Shown here piece after piece: positions 9,910-19,197 of a stretch of DNA of 64,000 nucleotides. How positions within the stretch are numbered: the first letter of the stretch is position 1; each line of letters begins with the position of its first letter. The notes beneath the pieces were generated by a model. The model was not told where the DNA came from, made no database searches, and saw nothing but the letters and a program-made list of their open reading frames with translations. The position numbers and the translations under genes were made by a program. The stretch covers positions 930,001 to 994,000 of the forward strand of contig JAGTWN010000004.1 of assembly GCA_018842655.1 (NCBI GenBank). Reading direction: 5' to 3'. Source of the DNA: Candidatus Pantoea haifensis. Lineage in GTDB: Bacteria > Pseudomonadota > Gammaproteobacteria > Enterobacterales > Enterobacteriaceae.

Positions 9910-11271
9910 TCAGTAGGCGCGCAGTGTTTTAAACACCGCCGCGATTTTACTGGCATCTTTAATGCCCGGCGCGCTTTCTACACCTGAATTGAAATCGAGT
10001 CCGGCACAGCCCAACTGCGCCGCTTCGACGCAATTGTCAGCGCCTAAGCCACCCGCGAGTAGCACATCACTCAGCGTTTGGCCCTGTAACAACGACCAGT
10101 CAAAACGTTGGCCCGTTCCGCCGTTGCCGTTATCAAATACGTAGCGGTCAACGTGCGGCCAGTTCCGTTCGGGAAGTGCGCCTTCGATGCGCAACGCTTT
10201 CCAGATTTGGATCTGCGCCGGTAAAGCCTGACGCAAGTCAGCGACATAAGCCGGGTCCTCATCACCATGAAGCTGTACAGCGCACAGATTTAAGGCGGTG
10301 GCCTGCGTGACAACGTCACTGATGGCAGCATTGCGATAGACACCAACGTAGCTCAGTGGAGCGCCCGTCATGACGGCGTTTGCGTTCTCGTCAGAGAGAT
10401 AACGCGGTGAGTCTTTAACAAAGATCAAACCGCCAAAAATCGCGCCAGCCTCATACGCAGCGCGGGCATCTTCGGCACGTGTCAGGCCACAGATTTTATT
10501 ACTTCCCAGCGTGACGCGACGCACCGCACTTTGCAGATCCGCTTCTTCCATCAAAGCCGAGCCGATTAAAAAGCCGTTAGCAAAATGACTCAATTCGCGA
10601 ATATCGGCATAGCTGTTAATGCCAGATTCACTGATAACGGTTACACCGTGAGACAGGCGCGGCGCCAGTTGGCGGGTGCGGTTCAGGTCAATTGACATAT
10701 CCCGCAAATCGCGGTTGTTGATGCCCACCACTTTCGCTTCCAGCGCAATAGCGCGCTCCAGCTCTTCTTCATTACTAATTTCGGTCAGCACGCCCATTTT
10801 CAGGCTGTGTGCGACAGCGGCAAGCTGGCGATACTGCTCATCATTCAGTACGGAAAGCATCAGCAGAATGGCGTCGGCCTGATAGTGGCGCGCTAAGTAG
10901 ATCTGATAAGGATCGATGATAAAGTCTTTACACAGCACCGGTTGGGTAATAGCTGCGCTGACTATCGGCAAGAAGGCAAAATCGCCCTGAAAATATTTTT
11001 CATCCGTCAGCACTGACACGGCGGAAGCATAATGCCGGTACACGCCTGCAATGGCAGCAGGATCGAAATCTTCACGAATTAATCCCTTAGAAGGCGACGC
11101 TTTTTTGCATTCAAGAATGAATGCCGTGCGTGCGCCTTGCAACGCGTCATAAAAGCTACGTGTTGCAGGTTCTACGCTGTGTTGAAAATCAGCCAGCGGT
11201 TGCTGCTGCTTACGCGCTTCTACCCAAACCGCTTTATCCTGAACGATTTTATCTAACACTGTACCTTGCAT
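9910..11271 (-). CDS. trpCF: Bifunctional indole-3-glycerol phosphate synthase / phosphoribosylanthranilate isomerase
   Basis: A fused two-barrel enzyme of 453 residues catalysing two successive steps of tryptophan synthesis. Residues 1 to about 255 are the TrpC domain (ILECKKASPSKGLIRED, VLCKDFIIDPYQIYLAR, VISESGINSYADI). Residues 256 to 453 are the TrpF domain (KICGLTRAEDARAAYEAGA, QLHGDED, LLAGGLGADN). The fusion is usual in enterics. The trpD stop lies two bases before the start codon. Confidence 0.97.
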   Translation of the reverse strand: MQGTVLDKIVQDKAVWVEARKQQQPLADFQHSVEPATRSFYDALQGARTAFILECKKASPSKGLIREDFDPAAIAGVYRHYASAVSVLTDEKYFQGDFAFLPIVSAAITQPVLCKDFIIDPYQIYLARHYQADAILLMLSVLNDEQYRQLAAVAHSLKMGVLTEISNEEELERAIALEAKVVGINNRDLRDMSIDLNRTRQLAPRLSHGVTVISESGINSYADIRELSHFANGFLIGSALMEEADLQSAVRRVTLGSNKICGLTRAEDARAAYEAGAIFGGLIFVKDSPRYLSDENANAVMTGAPLSYVGVYRNAAISDVVTQATALNLCAVQLHGDEDPAYVADLRQALPAQIQIWKALRIEGALPERNWPHVDRYVFDNGNGGTGQRFDWSLLQGQTLSDVLLAGGLGADNCVEAAQLGCAGLDFNSGVESAPGIKDASKIAAVFKTLRAY

Positions 11272-11273
11272 GG

Positions 11274-12272
11274 TTATCCTCTTGCTGCCAGAGCGACCAC
11301 GCGCTCGTAAGCCTGACCGCTACGGATCGCCACGAGCGCACGCTGTGCATTTTCACGCAGATCTTCATTGCCAAAGACTTTAAGAAGCATAGCGACGTTG
11401 ACGGCTACCGCTTCCTCATGGGCTTGCTGGCCATTACCCTGGAGTAAACGTGTCAGAATGTCACGGTTTTCTTCGGGTGTACCGCCTGCCAACGCTTCCT
11501 TTGGATGGAAACCGAAACCAAAGTCTTCGGGTGAGAGCTGATAGCGGGTGATTTCCCCGTCGCGCAGTTCGGCGACGTGAGTAACATCATGCAGCGCCAC
11601 TTCGTCCATGCCACCACCGTGAACCACGGCGGCACGTTGATAGCCCAACACTTTCAGCGTCTGTGCAATCGGTAACACCAACTCCGGGCTGTAAACACCA
11701 ATCACAGCCAGCGGTGGACGCGCCGGATTGATCAGCGGCCCCAGTACGTTAAACAGCGTGCGGGTTTTAAGCTGCTGTCGAACCGGCATCGCGTGACGAA
11801 ATCCGGTGTGATACTGCGGCGCAAACAGGAAGCAGACGTTTAAATCATCTAACGCTTTGCGCGCCTGATCGGCAGGCATATCCAGATTGATACCAAACGC
11901 TGCCAGCAGATCAGAAGAGCCTGACTTGCTGGATACGCTGCGGTTGCCGTGTTTGGCCACTTTTAACCCACAGGTCGCCGCAACAAAGGCGCTGGCTGTT
12001 GAGATATTAATGCTGTTGCTGCCATCGCCGCCGGTACCGACAATATCCGCAAAGGCGTAACCGGGGCGCGGAAAAGGTTTGGCATCTTCCAGCAGCGCGG
12101 TCGCCGCACCGGCAATCTCTTCCGGCGCTTCGCCTCTGACTTTCATGGCAATCAGCGCCGCAGCAAGCTGTGTCGGTTCCAGCTGCCCCGTAATAATGGC
12201 GCTGAACAGTTGATGGCTTTCTGCCTGATTCAGCGTTTGCGCCTGGTAAAGTTTTTCCAGAATAGTGTGCAT
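11274..12272 (-). CDS. trpD: Anthranilate phosphoribosyltransferase (not fused to TrpG)
   Basis: Transfers the phosphoribosyl group of PRPP to anthranilate. A stand-alone protein of 332 residues. The PRPP and Mg sites are visible as [17 protein letters not shown] and [17 protein letters not shown], with the substrate region in HGGGMDEV. In E. coli and Salmonella this domain is the C-terminal half of a TrpGD fusion. Here a stop and 13 bases separate it from trpG, a lineage marker. Confidence 0.97.
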   Translation of the reverse strand: MHTILEKLYQAQTLNQAESHQLFSAIITGQLEPTQLAAALIAMKVRGEAPEEIAGAATALLEDAKPFPRPGYAFADIVGTGGDGSNSINISTASAFVAATCGLKVAKHGNRSVSSKSGSSDLLAAFGINLDMPADQARKALDDLNVCFLFAPQYHTGFRHAMPVRQQLKTRTLFNVLGPLINPARPPLAVIGVYSPELVLPIAQTLKVLGYQRAAVVHGGGMDEVALHDVTHVAELRDGEITRYQLSPEDFGFGFHPKEALAGGTPEENRDILTRLLQGNGQQAHEEAVAVNVAMLLKVFGNEDLRENAQRALVAIRSGQAYERVVALAARG

Positions 12273-12285
12273 TTTATTCTCCCTG

Positions 12286-12867
12286 TTACTTCGCCAGCGC
12301 CCAGGCTAAGGTCTGCTCAAGCAGGCGCGCGCCCTGGGTCGTTAAAATGGATTCGGGATGAAACTGGAATCCGCAAACACGATCTGCATCATGACGCACC
12401 GCCATTACCATACCGTTGAAACTGGCATTGACCGTGAGTTCATCAGGCGTGTTGCTCCCCACCAGCGAGTGATAACGCGCCACCGGCAGCGGGTTACTCA
12501 GGCCCGCGAACATCGCTTCACCATCGTGTGTAACCGAAGAGGCTTTGCCATGCAGGATTTCTCCCGCCTGGCCCACATGTCCGCCGTAGGCTTCAACAAT
12601 GGCCTGATGACCCAGGCAGATGCCAATAATCGGCAAATGCCCCCGCAAAACCCGCAGCAGTTCGGGCATGCAACCCGCATCTTTCGGCGCGCCAGGGCCT
12701 GGTGACAGCATCAGTACGGGGTTTTCCATACGCTGAAGATGTTCAATCAGCAGTTCAGCCGGCAGGTTGTTACGATAAATCACCACGTTGTGGCCGAAGG
12801 TGCGCAGCTGATCGACCAGGTTGTAAGTAAAGGAATCGATATTATCGAGCAGCAAAATGTCAGCCAT
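12286..12867 (-). CDS. trpG: Anthranilate synthase glutamine amidotransferase subunit
   Basis: Class I glutamine amidotransferase of 193 residues that supplies ammonia to TrpE. The nucleophilic Cys lies in [15 protein letters not shown], the His-Glu pair in [13 protein letters not shown], and the oxyanion region in [12 protein letters not shown]. Its ATG overlaps the trpE TGA (ATGA), coupling synthesis of the two subunits. It is complete and ends on its own stop before trpD. Confidence 0.97.
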   Translation of the reverse strand: MADILLLDNIDSFTYNLVDQLRTFGHNVVIYRNNLPAELLIEHLQRMENPVLMLSPGPGAPKDAGCMPELLRVLRGHLPIIGICLGHQAIVEAYGGHVGQAGEILHGKASSVTHDGEAMFAGLSNPLPVARYHSLVGSNTPDELTVNASFNGMVMAVRHDADRVCGFQFHPESILTTQGARLLEQTLAWALAK

Positions 12868-14429
12868 CAGAAAATCTCCTTGCAGTGATGAGCGGTTGCG
12901 ATAGCGCGCAACACCGCGCGAGCTTTATTGCGGCTCTCATCCGCTTCAGCCTGAGGATGAGAGTCGAGCACCACGCCAGCACCCGCTTGCACGGTAGCGA
13001 TGCCATCTTCGACATAGGCGGAGCGAATCACAATGCAGGTATCTAAATCACCGCTGGCGGTGAAATAACCCACCGCGCCGCCGTAGCTGCCACGCCGCGT
13101 GCCTTCCGCTGCGGCAATGCGCTGCATGGCGCGCACTTTTGGCGCGCCACTCAGCGTGCCCATGTTCATGCAGGCGCGATAGGCATGTAGCACATCCAGA
13201 TCGTCGCGCAGTTTTCCGACCACGCGCGACACCAGATGCATCACAAAGGAGTAACGGTCAACTTTCGTCAGATCTGCCACGTAGCGGCTGCCGGGTACGC
13301 AAATGCGCGCCAAATCGTTACGGGCTAAATCCACCAGCATCAAATGCTCCGCCAGCTCTTTATGATCGGTACGCATTTCCAGTTCGATGCGGCTGTCGAG
13401 ATCGCGATCCAGCGTGCCGTCGGCGTGGCGTCCACGCGGGCGGGTGCCGGCAATCGGATAGATTTCAATCTGGCGCGACGTTGCATCATATTTCAGTGAG
13501 CTTTCTGGCGAGGCGCCGAACAGCGAGAAATCCTGATCCTGCATGAAAAACATATACGGGCTGGGATTACTGTTTTTTAACGTTTCATACGCTGCCAGCG
13601 GCGATGGGCAGGGCAGCGAGAAGCGGCGCGAAGGCACCACCTGGAAAATTTCACCGATGCGGATCGCCTCCTGCATCTGGCGCACCACGTCACAATAGGC
13701 TTCATCGCTTTGGTTGGTGCTCAGCGTCATTTGCTCAACGGTTTGCACCGGTAAAACCGGTGCTGGTTGCAGCATCTGACCATGCAACTGTTCAATGCGG
13801 CTCTGCAGGCGCTGGAACTCGCTGGTGGAAGGGCAAAACAGACTGGCTTGTAAACGCGCAGTGCGCGCCTGGTGGTCCAGCACTAATAAGGTTTCAGCCA
13901 GATAGAAGCAGTAATCGGGGCAACGCTGCGTATTATCAAGTTCAGGCAGGTCTTCAAACCCGGCAACTAAATCGTAAGCAAACAGTCCCCCCAGCAGTAA
14001 TGCTTCACGCTCGTCGGCTGGCGTATTCACCAGCTGCGGGATGAGGCGCAGTGCATCAAATACCGAGAGCGCCTGTAAGCGGGAATCTTCATCCTGTGCG
14101 CCTGCTGTTTGAGGAAACGTCAGCTCACGACCATCAGGACGCACGTTGATGGATACGGCTTCAGGCAGGGCCGCATCCAGCAAGGGCAGCAGGGCGCGAC
14201 CATTTTCTGACAGCACTTGTACGGTCACGCGATTACCCAACGCGCTGATACGCAAAGCACTGTCGACAATCAGCAGACTTTTTAAGTTACGTTTGCTGTC
14301 AATATCAGCCGATTCGAGCAACAGGGTTGCCGGACGTGCGCCGCATACCTGATGAAACACTGCGGCCGGATCTTCGCGATAGGGCGCGGTGCCGGTAATC
14401 AACTTCAATGTAGGTTTCGCATTTGGCAT
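12867..14429 (-). CDS. trpE: Anthranilate synthase component I
   Basis: Chorismate-using subunit of anthranilate synthase, 520 residues, the committed step of tryptophan synthesis. The feedback-inhibition motif LLLESADI is near residues 34-41, and the catalytic region has [37 protein letters not shown] and [12 protein letters not shown]. First structural gene of the operon, placed after the leader peptide and attenuator. Confidence 0.98.
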   Translation of the reverse strand: MPNAKPTLKLITGTAPYREDPAAVFHQVCGARPATLLLESADIDSKRNLKSLLIVDSALRISALGNRVTVQVLSENGRALLPLLDAALPEAVSINVRPDGRELTFPQTAGAQDEDSRLQALSVFDALRLIPQLVNTPADEREALLLGGLFAYDLVAGFEDLPELDNTQRCPDYCFYLAETLLVLDHQARTARLQASLFCPSTSEFQRLQSRIEQLHGQMLQPAPVLPVQTVEQMTLSTNQSDEAYCDVVRQMQEAIRIGEIFQVVPSRRFSLPCPSPLAAYETLKNSNPSPYMFFMQDQDFSLFGASPESSLKYDATSRQIEIYPIAGTRPRGRHADGTLDRDLDSRIELEMRTDHKELAEHLMLVDLARNDLARICVPGSRYVADLTKVDRYSFVMHLVSRVVGKLRDDLDVLHAYRACMNMGTLSGAPKVRAMQRIAAAEGTRRGSYGGAVGYFTASGDLDTCIVIRSAYVEDGIATVQAGAGVVLDSHPQAEADESRNKARAVLRAIATAHHCKEIF

Positions 14430-14452
14430 GATGAATTCTCTGAATGTCGCTC

Positions 14453-14479
14453 AAAAAAAGCCCGCTCAGTGGCGGGCTC
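14453..14479 (-). terminator. trp attenuator terminator
   Basis: On the minus strand AGCCCGC-CACTGA-GCGGGCT is followed by seven T, almost the same hairpin as the E. coli trp attenuator (segments 3 and 4). It lies between the leader peptide and trpE. The upstream stretch AACGGGCG can pair with the 5' arm as the antiterminator. Confidence 0.92.
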
Positions 14480-14496
14480 AGGTATTTGCACAGTGC

Positions 14497-14580
14497 TTAC
14501 GCAAGTCGTGCACGACCATGTCGCCCGTTTCTGGGAACATCGCGCCACCAACCGTTTAAAAGTCTATGAATAACAGCCAT
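14497..14580 (-). CDS. trpL: trp operon leader peptide with tandem Trp codons
   Basis: A 27-residue reading frame starts at 14580 (MAVIHRLLNGWWRDVP) with adjacent Trp codons at positions 11 and 12, the sensor of tryptophan charging. The bases before the ATG, GGGTAT plus a short spacer, match the E. coli leader site. In E. coli the peptide stops two codons after the Trp-Trp-Arg; here it continues 14 more codons to a TAA only 18 bases from the attenuator stem. Either the leader is genuinely longer or one base of a nearer stop is wrong. The leader identity is secure; the exact end is less so. Confidence 0.85.
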   Translation of the reverse strand: MAVIHRLLNGWWRDVPRNGRHGRARLA

Positions 14581-14607
14581 GATGAAATACCCGTTACGTG
14601 TGAACTT

Positions 14608-14643
14608 GTGTACTAGTTAACGGGTTCAGGGCGAAAATGTCAA
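14608..14643 (-). promoter_or_regulatory. trp promoter and TrpR operator
   Basis: Minus-strand TTGACA at 14643-14638, a 17-base spacer, then TTAACT at 14620-14615, as in the E. coli trp promoter. The sequence GTTAACTAGTAC overlapping the -10 box is the conserved half of the TrpR operator; the other half is less conserved (CCC in place of CTA). Confidence 0.88.
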
Positions 14644-14710
14644 TACACTTTTTCTCGCACCGTCAAAATCGTTATCATGCTGGCCGGTTTAGTACTTTGC
14701 AGGAGTTATC

Positions 14711-15588
14711 TTGAGCGATATCGCCCGTTTTCCAGTTTACGATTTACACAGCCATACGCGCGCGTCTGACGGCTTGCTCACGCCGCAGGCTTTGGTGCAG
14801 CGAGCGGTTGAGATGCGCGTGGGGGTATTAGCCATCACCGATCACGATTCCGTGTCGGGCGTCAGCGAGGCGCAACAGGCGGTTATTGAACAGGATTTAC
14901 CGATTAAGGTTGTTCCAGGCGTTGAGATCTCAACGGTGTGGGAAAATCATGAAATACATATTGTCGGTCTGAATATCGATATCCACCATCCGACGATGAC
15001 CGCATTTTTAGCGGCGCAGCACGCCTGTCGGCAGGCGCGGGCCGAACGTATCGCCGAACGGCTGGAAAAAGCCGCGGTGCCGGGTGCGCTGGCGGGTGCA
15101 GCGCGCCTGGCCGACGGTGGCGTCATCACGCGCGGACATTTCGCCCGTTTTCTGGTGGAGCAGGGCCGGGCCGACAATATCGCCCAGGTGTTCAAAAATT
15201 ATCTGGCGCGCGGCAAAACCGGCTACGTGCCGCCACAATGGTGTACAATTGAACAAGCTATTGATGCTATTCATCATTCTGGCGGTTGTGCGGTACTGGC
15301 GCATCCTGGACGCTATGGGCTTTCTGCCAAGTGGCTCAAACGTCTGGTCGCCTTTTTCGTGAGGCCGGCGGGGATGCAATGGAAGTGGCGCAATGTCAGC
15401 AAGCGCCAAATGAGCGTACGCAATTAGCGCAGTATGCTCAGGATAACCATTTAGCCGCATCGCAAGGGTCTGATTTTCATCAGCCTTGTCCCTGGATCGA
15501 GTTGGGCCGCAAATTATGGCTGCCCGCAGGTGTCGAGCCCGTCTGGCAGCGTTTTCCGGATCTGGCCCCTGCATTTGAATACACCTAA
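14711..15588 (+). CDS. rnm: PHP-domain 5'-3' exoribonuclease Rnm (frameshift)
   Basis: Also called YciV or TrpH. A metal-dependent PHP-fold nuclease that trims RNA 5' ends and acts on 3',5'-nucleotide bisphosphate. The start is a TTG at 14711 with AGGAG five bases upstream and no suitable ATG. Metal ligands are visible in [25 protein letters not shown] and AHPGRYGLS. The frame is lost in the T run at 15353-15357; one extra T gives [16 protein letters not shown] and leads to [18 protein letters not shown]. The repaired length is about 292 residues, as in E. coli. Divergent from trp. Confidence 0.9.
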
Positions 15589-15606
15589 AGGTGACATGAG
15601 GTTTCT

Positions 15607-16227
15607 ATGAGTCAACTGTTTCATATCCATCCTGACAATCCGCAACCCCGGTTAATTAATCAGGCGGTGGATTACCTTAATAAAGGCAGTGTCATCGTCT
15701 ATCCAACCGACTCGGGTTATGCCCTGGGCTGCCGACTGGAAGAGAAAGGCGCAATGGAGCGCATCTGTCGTATTCGCCAGTTGGATGGTAATCACAACTT
15801 TACGCTTATGTGCCGCGATCTCTCTGAGTTGTCGGTTTACTCACAGGTGGGTAACTCTGCGTTTCGCCTGTTAAAAAACAATACGCCAGGCAATTACACC
15901 TTTATTTTAAAAGCGACCAAAGAAGTGCCGCGCCGCCTGATGAACGATAAACGTAAAACCATCGGCCTGCGCGTGCCCTCCAATCCGGTCGCGCTGGCAC
16001 TCCTGGAAGCCCTGAATGAGCCGATGATGTCCACCTCGTTGATTCTGCCCGGCAACGATTTTACGGAATCCGATCCCGAAGATATTCAGCACAGCATTGG
16101 CAAACTGGTCGATCTGATTATCGATGGCGGTACGCTCGGGCAGCAGCCCACCACGGTGGTTGATCTGACGCAAGATGCGCCAGCGGTCGTCCGCGAAGGC
16201 GTTGGCGATACCCGGCCGTTCCAGTAA
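15607..16227 (+). CDS. yciO: YciO, Sua5/YrdC-family protein
   Basis: Cytoplasmic protein of 206 residues of the L-threonylcarbamoyladenylate synthase family. The fold signature is VIVYPTDSGYALGCRL near residues 30-45, with IGLRVPSNPVALALLEALN and TTVVDLTQ further on. The essential tRNA-modifying member is TsaC; YciO is a paralogue whose own substrate is uncertain. It follows rnm by 18 bp and is probably co-transcribed, as in E. coli. Confidence 0.93.
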   Translation: MSQLFHIHPDNPQPRLINQAVDYLNKGSVIVYPTDSGYALGCRLEEKGAMERICRIRQLDGNHNFTLMCRDLSELSVYSQVGNSAFRLLKNNTPGNYTFILKATKEVPRRLMNDKRKTIGLRVPSNPVALALLEALNEPMMSTSLILPGNDFTESDPEDIQHSIGKLVDLIIDGGTLGQQPTTVVDLTQDAPAVVREGVGDTRPFQ

Positions 16228-16233
16228 ATAGCG

Positions 16234-16880
16234 TCAGGCGCCGCGAGTCGGTGCCTGCGCAATATTTTTTCCAGCCAGCCTTTAAACGCGCCGTAAGGAA
16301 TATAAAGCGAAACGTCTTTGAGAATTATTTTCCCGGAGCGGCGATTTTTAATCGCGCCAGAATAACCCACAATGACCCCGCCAAGCGTTTCGTCACTATT
16401 ATAGACACCACCGCCAGACATACCCTGTACCACACCCGCATTTGACGCCATTGCCATGCAGGGGCTTTTATTCCAGCTATTACGGATTGCAGTGCGTGCC
16501 AAATTAACGCCAGACGATTCAACCGGCATGGCAGAAATAAAGCTGTAGCCATACATTTTTACGGCGTCGCCAATATCACTGCTGCGAAATTTCGCCAGCG
16601 TATTCGCGTCATTTTTATGATAAATAATCGCAAGATCGCAATAAGGATGATAAGCCTTTACGCGTTGCACCGCATATTTAGCAACGTGCGCCGCTGTCAG
16701 GCTGTATTCAGGCGTGAGCGGGATGCTGGTGCCCAGTGTGCCCAGACCAAGGATCGTTGGAATGCCGGTCACGTTCATATCAACATGCTGCATCGCCGTG
16801 CGACTATACTCAGTATGGCCCACAGAGCAACCGCTTAGCGCCAGCGCAGCAAACACTGGGGCCAGAAACAGTTTTCTCAT
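16234..16880 (-). CDS. Predicted trypsin-like serine protease lipoprotein (frameshift near C-terminus)
   Basis: A signal peptide with lipobox LSGC (Cys18) is followed by a chymotrypsin-fold sequence with a plausible triad: His65 in LTAAHVA, Asp82 in YCDLAIIYH and Ser155 in GMSGGGVYN. As it stands the frame runs on through 140 bp antisense to yciO. Adding one base to the run of six T at 16265-16270 instead gives EKNIAQAPTRGA and a stop at 16234, six bases past yciO, which is much more natural. The repaired protein is about 215 residues. Family members are poorly characterised; substrate is unknown. It is absent from this place in E. coli. Confidence 0.75.
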
Positions 16881-17538
16881 GGTTAGGATCTTTATTCAGG
16901 CATGTCTGTAAAATCCCTGGTGAAGATTTCTGACATGCTAATTTAGGTTCATCATTGAACCGTATTAACGCAACAATCCCGGATGCGCCGGTTTATTGTA
17001 TTAATTCAGGAGAGGCTTATTTATTAATAATTAATTTATATGAAAATATATGTTTAAGTGATTAAGATTAAACTTTCACTCAATTTTTCTTTGCTCTCCT
17101 GGGGTAAATTGTACACAAATAATAAACCGGTACAATTGAATAAAATTAATATTAAACAAAAAGAATAAAAAATAAGGTATTAATCCAACCTGTGGCGTAA
17201 TTAGCCTGATAATTTATATTTAACGGAAGGCTAATCTCATGTAAAAGCAATTCATTAGCATAATATGCTATTAAGTGCTTCTATTTTAGTTCATGTGATG
17301 CAAGGGTTATCTTTATAAAGCTTAAGATACTGTTAATGATTTCGCTGGCAGCATTTTGCTTTAAGTAGGTGACAAATTGGCAAATTTGCAGGTTATTCAG
17401 TACCGGTTATTATGATTGCAATTCGCTAGCCTGGCATTTTAGCTGTGCGTTGCTAATGTTTTTCTGGCTGAGCTTTTCTTCATGAAAGAATGCCTTTTGT
17501 TCACTATTCTCACTTAGCGGGCCACAAAAACAAAGCGC
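16881..17538. other. AT-rich intergenic region without recognised gene
   Basis: Some 650 bases between the protease gene and the rluB promoter. The stretch from about 16980 to 17330 is markedly richer in A and T than its surroundings and has no credible coding frame. The only structure I see is the inverted repeat at 17107-17137. Confidence 0.6.
17107..17137. repeat. Inverted repeat AATTGTAC-N15-GTACAATT
   Basis: Perfect 8-bp arms separated by 15 bases, centre to centre about two helical turns, inside the AT-rich intergenic region. It could be an operator for a dimeric regulator; no regulator is assigned. Confidence 0.5.
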
Positions 17539-17567
17539 GTTACATTAGGGTTAAATGTCTGTATAAT
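17539..17567 (+). promoter_or_regulatory. Putative rluB promoter
   Basis: GTTACA, 17 bases, then a perfect TATAAT preceded by TCTG. It would give a leader of about 80 bases before rluB. Confidence 0.6.
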
Positions 17568-17654
17568 GGGCCAAACTTTTTAAGTTAACCTTTTGATTTA
17601 AAAAGAATTATCACCCTACCGTGACGCCTGGGAAGGCGACAATGAGGAAGCTCA

Positions 17655-18557
17655 ATGAGCGAAAAGTTACAGAAAGTCTTAGCGCGTGCCGGTCATGGTT
17701 CGCGTCGTGAAATCGAAGCAATGATCGCTGCCGGACGCGTAAGCGTTGATGGCAAACTGGCTACGCTAGGCGACCGTATTGAAAACAATAAAGCCCTGAA
17801 AATCCGTATTGATGGTCATCTGGTGTCGATTGCTGAATCAGCAACGGACGTTTGCCGCGTGCTGGCTTACTACAAACCAGAAGGCGAACTCTGTACGCGT
17901 AGCGATCCAGAAGGGCGCCCAACCGTTTTTGACCGTCTGCCGCGTCTGCGTGGTTCACGCTGGATTGCTGTAGGTCGTCTTGACGTTAATACCTGCGGAT
18001 TGATGCTGTTTACCACTGATGGTGAGCTGGCAAACCGTTTGATGCATCCAAGCCGTGAAGTGGAACGCGAATACGCTGTGCGTGTGTTTGGTCAGATTGA
18101 TGATGATAAAATCCGTCAGTTAAGCAAAGGCGTGCAGCTGGAAGATGGCCCGGCGGCTTTTAAAACATTGCGTTTTGCCGGTGGTGAAGGCATTAACCAG
18201 TGGTATAACGTTACGCTGACTGAAGGGCGTAACCGTGAAGTGCGTCGCTTGTGGGAAGCTGTCGGCGTACAGGTCAGCCGTCTGATGCGTGTACGCTATG
18301 GTGATATCACTTTACCAAAAGGCTTGCCGCGGGGTGGCTGGACCGAACTTGATCTGTCAGCCGTTAACTACTTACGCAATCTGGTCGGTATGGACGATGA
18401 AACCGTCACCAAACTGGTGGTTGAGAAAGATCGTCGCCGCACCAAGGCCAACCAAATCCGTCGTGCTGTGAAACGCCACAGTCAGACAAGCGGCAATCAA
18501 CGCCGTAACAGCGGTGGTAAAACGGGTGGTAAAAGCAGTAAACGCACCAGCAATTAA
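17655..18557 (+). CDS. rluB: 23S rRNA pseudouridine(2605) synthase RluB
   Basis: Converts U2605 of 23S rRNA to pseudouridine. Three hundred residues: an S4 RNA-binding domain at about 1-50 ([20 protein letters not shown]), then the RsuA-type catalytic domain with the active Asp in [12 protein letters not shown] and [13 protein letters not shown]. The C-terminal 45 residues are basic and rich in Ser, Gly, Asn and Thr, as usual for RluB. The start is fixed by agreement with the E. coli N-terminus MSEKLQ. Confidence 0.96.
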   Translation: MSEKLQKVLARAGHGSRREIEAMIAAGRVSVDGKLATLGDRIENNKALKIRIDGHLVSIAESATDVCRVLAYYKPEGELCTRSDPEGRPTVFDRLPRLRGSRWIAVGRLDVNTCGLMLFTTDGELANRLMHPSREVEREYAVRVFGQIDDDKIRQLSKGVQLEDGPAAFKTLRFAGGEGINQWYNVTLTEGRNREVRRLWEAVGVQVSRLMRVRYGDITLPKGLPRGGWTELDLSAVNYLRNLVGMDDETVTKLVVEKDRRRTKANQIRRAVKRHSQTSGNQRRNSGGKTGGKSSKRTSN

Positions 18558-18572
18558 TTTACCCGCCGGTAC

Positions 18573-18605
18573 AAAAAACGCAGCTTAACCGCTGCGTTTT
18601 CTTTT
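18573..18605. terminator. Bidirectional terminator between rluB and btuR
   Basis: AAAAAACGCAGC-TTAACC-GCTGCGTTTTCTTTT, with A and T runs on both sides of a strong stem, serves two convergent genes. Confidence 0.9.
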
Positions 18606-18606
18606 A

Positions 18607-19197
18607 TTACCAGTCAATACCTTGTTGCGCCTGAATGCCTGCATCAAAGGCATGCTTAACCGGTCGCATTTCTGTCACGGTATCTGCCATCTCAATAAGG
18701 CTACGATGACAACCGCGTCCGGTAACGATCACGCTTTGATGGGAAGGGCGCTGGGAAATCGCCGTAATGAGCGCCTCCAGTGGCAGATAGTCCATACTGA
18801 CCATATAGGTTATTTCATCCAGAATGACTAAATCCAGACTGCTATCGGCGAGCATACGTCTGGCATGTTGCCAGACAGCGAGGCAGGCTTCTGTATCAGT
18901 CTGACGATTTTGCGTATCCCAGGTAAAGCCGGTTGCCATCACCTGAAATTCAACGCCGTGCTGCTCCAGCAGATTTCGCTCGCCGTTCGGCCATTCACCT
19001 TTGATGAACTGAATAACGCCCACACGCTGATGATGACCACAGGCGCGCACAGCAGTGCCAAATGCTGCGGTGGTTTTGCCTTTTCCGTTGCCCGTAAACA
19101 CCATCAGAATGCCGCGCACCTCGGTTGCCGCCGCAATGCGCGCATCGACCTGCTCTTTAAGCCGCTGCTGGCGTTGTTGATGACGAACGTCACTCAT
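18607..19197 (-). CDS. btuR: Cob(I)yrinic acid a,c-diamide adenosyltransferase
   Basis: Adenosylates corrinoids (CobA/CobO type), 196 residues. The P-loop GNGKGKTTAAFGTA lies near residues 36-49; further family blocks are VGVIQFIKGEWPNGE, LVILDEITYMVS and IVTGRGCHRSLIEMADTVTEM. The ATG overlaps the yciK TAA by one base, as in the E. coli yciK-btuR operon. No complete cobalamin pathway is seen here, so salvage is the likely role. Confidence 0.95.
   Translation of the reverse strand: MSDVRHQQRQQRLKEQVDARIAAATEVRGILMVFTGNGKGKTTAAFGTAVRACGHHQRVGVIQFIKGEWPNGERNLLEQHGVEFQVMATGFTWDTQNRQTDTEACLAVWQHARRMLADSSLDLVILDEITYMVSMDYLPLEALITAISQRPSHQSVIVTGRGCHRSLIEMADTVTEMRPVKHAFDAGIQAQQGIDW

Noticed and set aside
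15008-15574. A 188-residue minus-strand reading frame over rnm
   Set aside because: Antisense to a conserved nuclease and not similar to anything I know.
16086-16233. C-terminal extension of the protease lipoprotein across yciO
   Set aside because: The extension is antisense to yciO and low in family features; a one-base repair ends the gene between the two.
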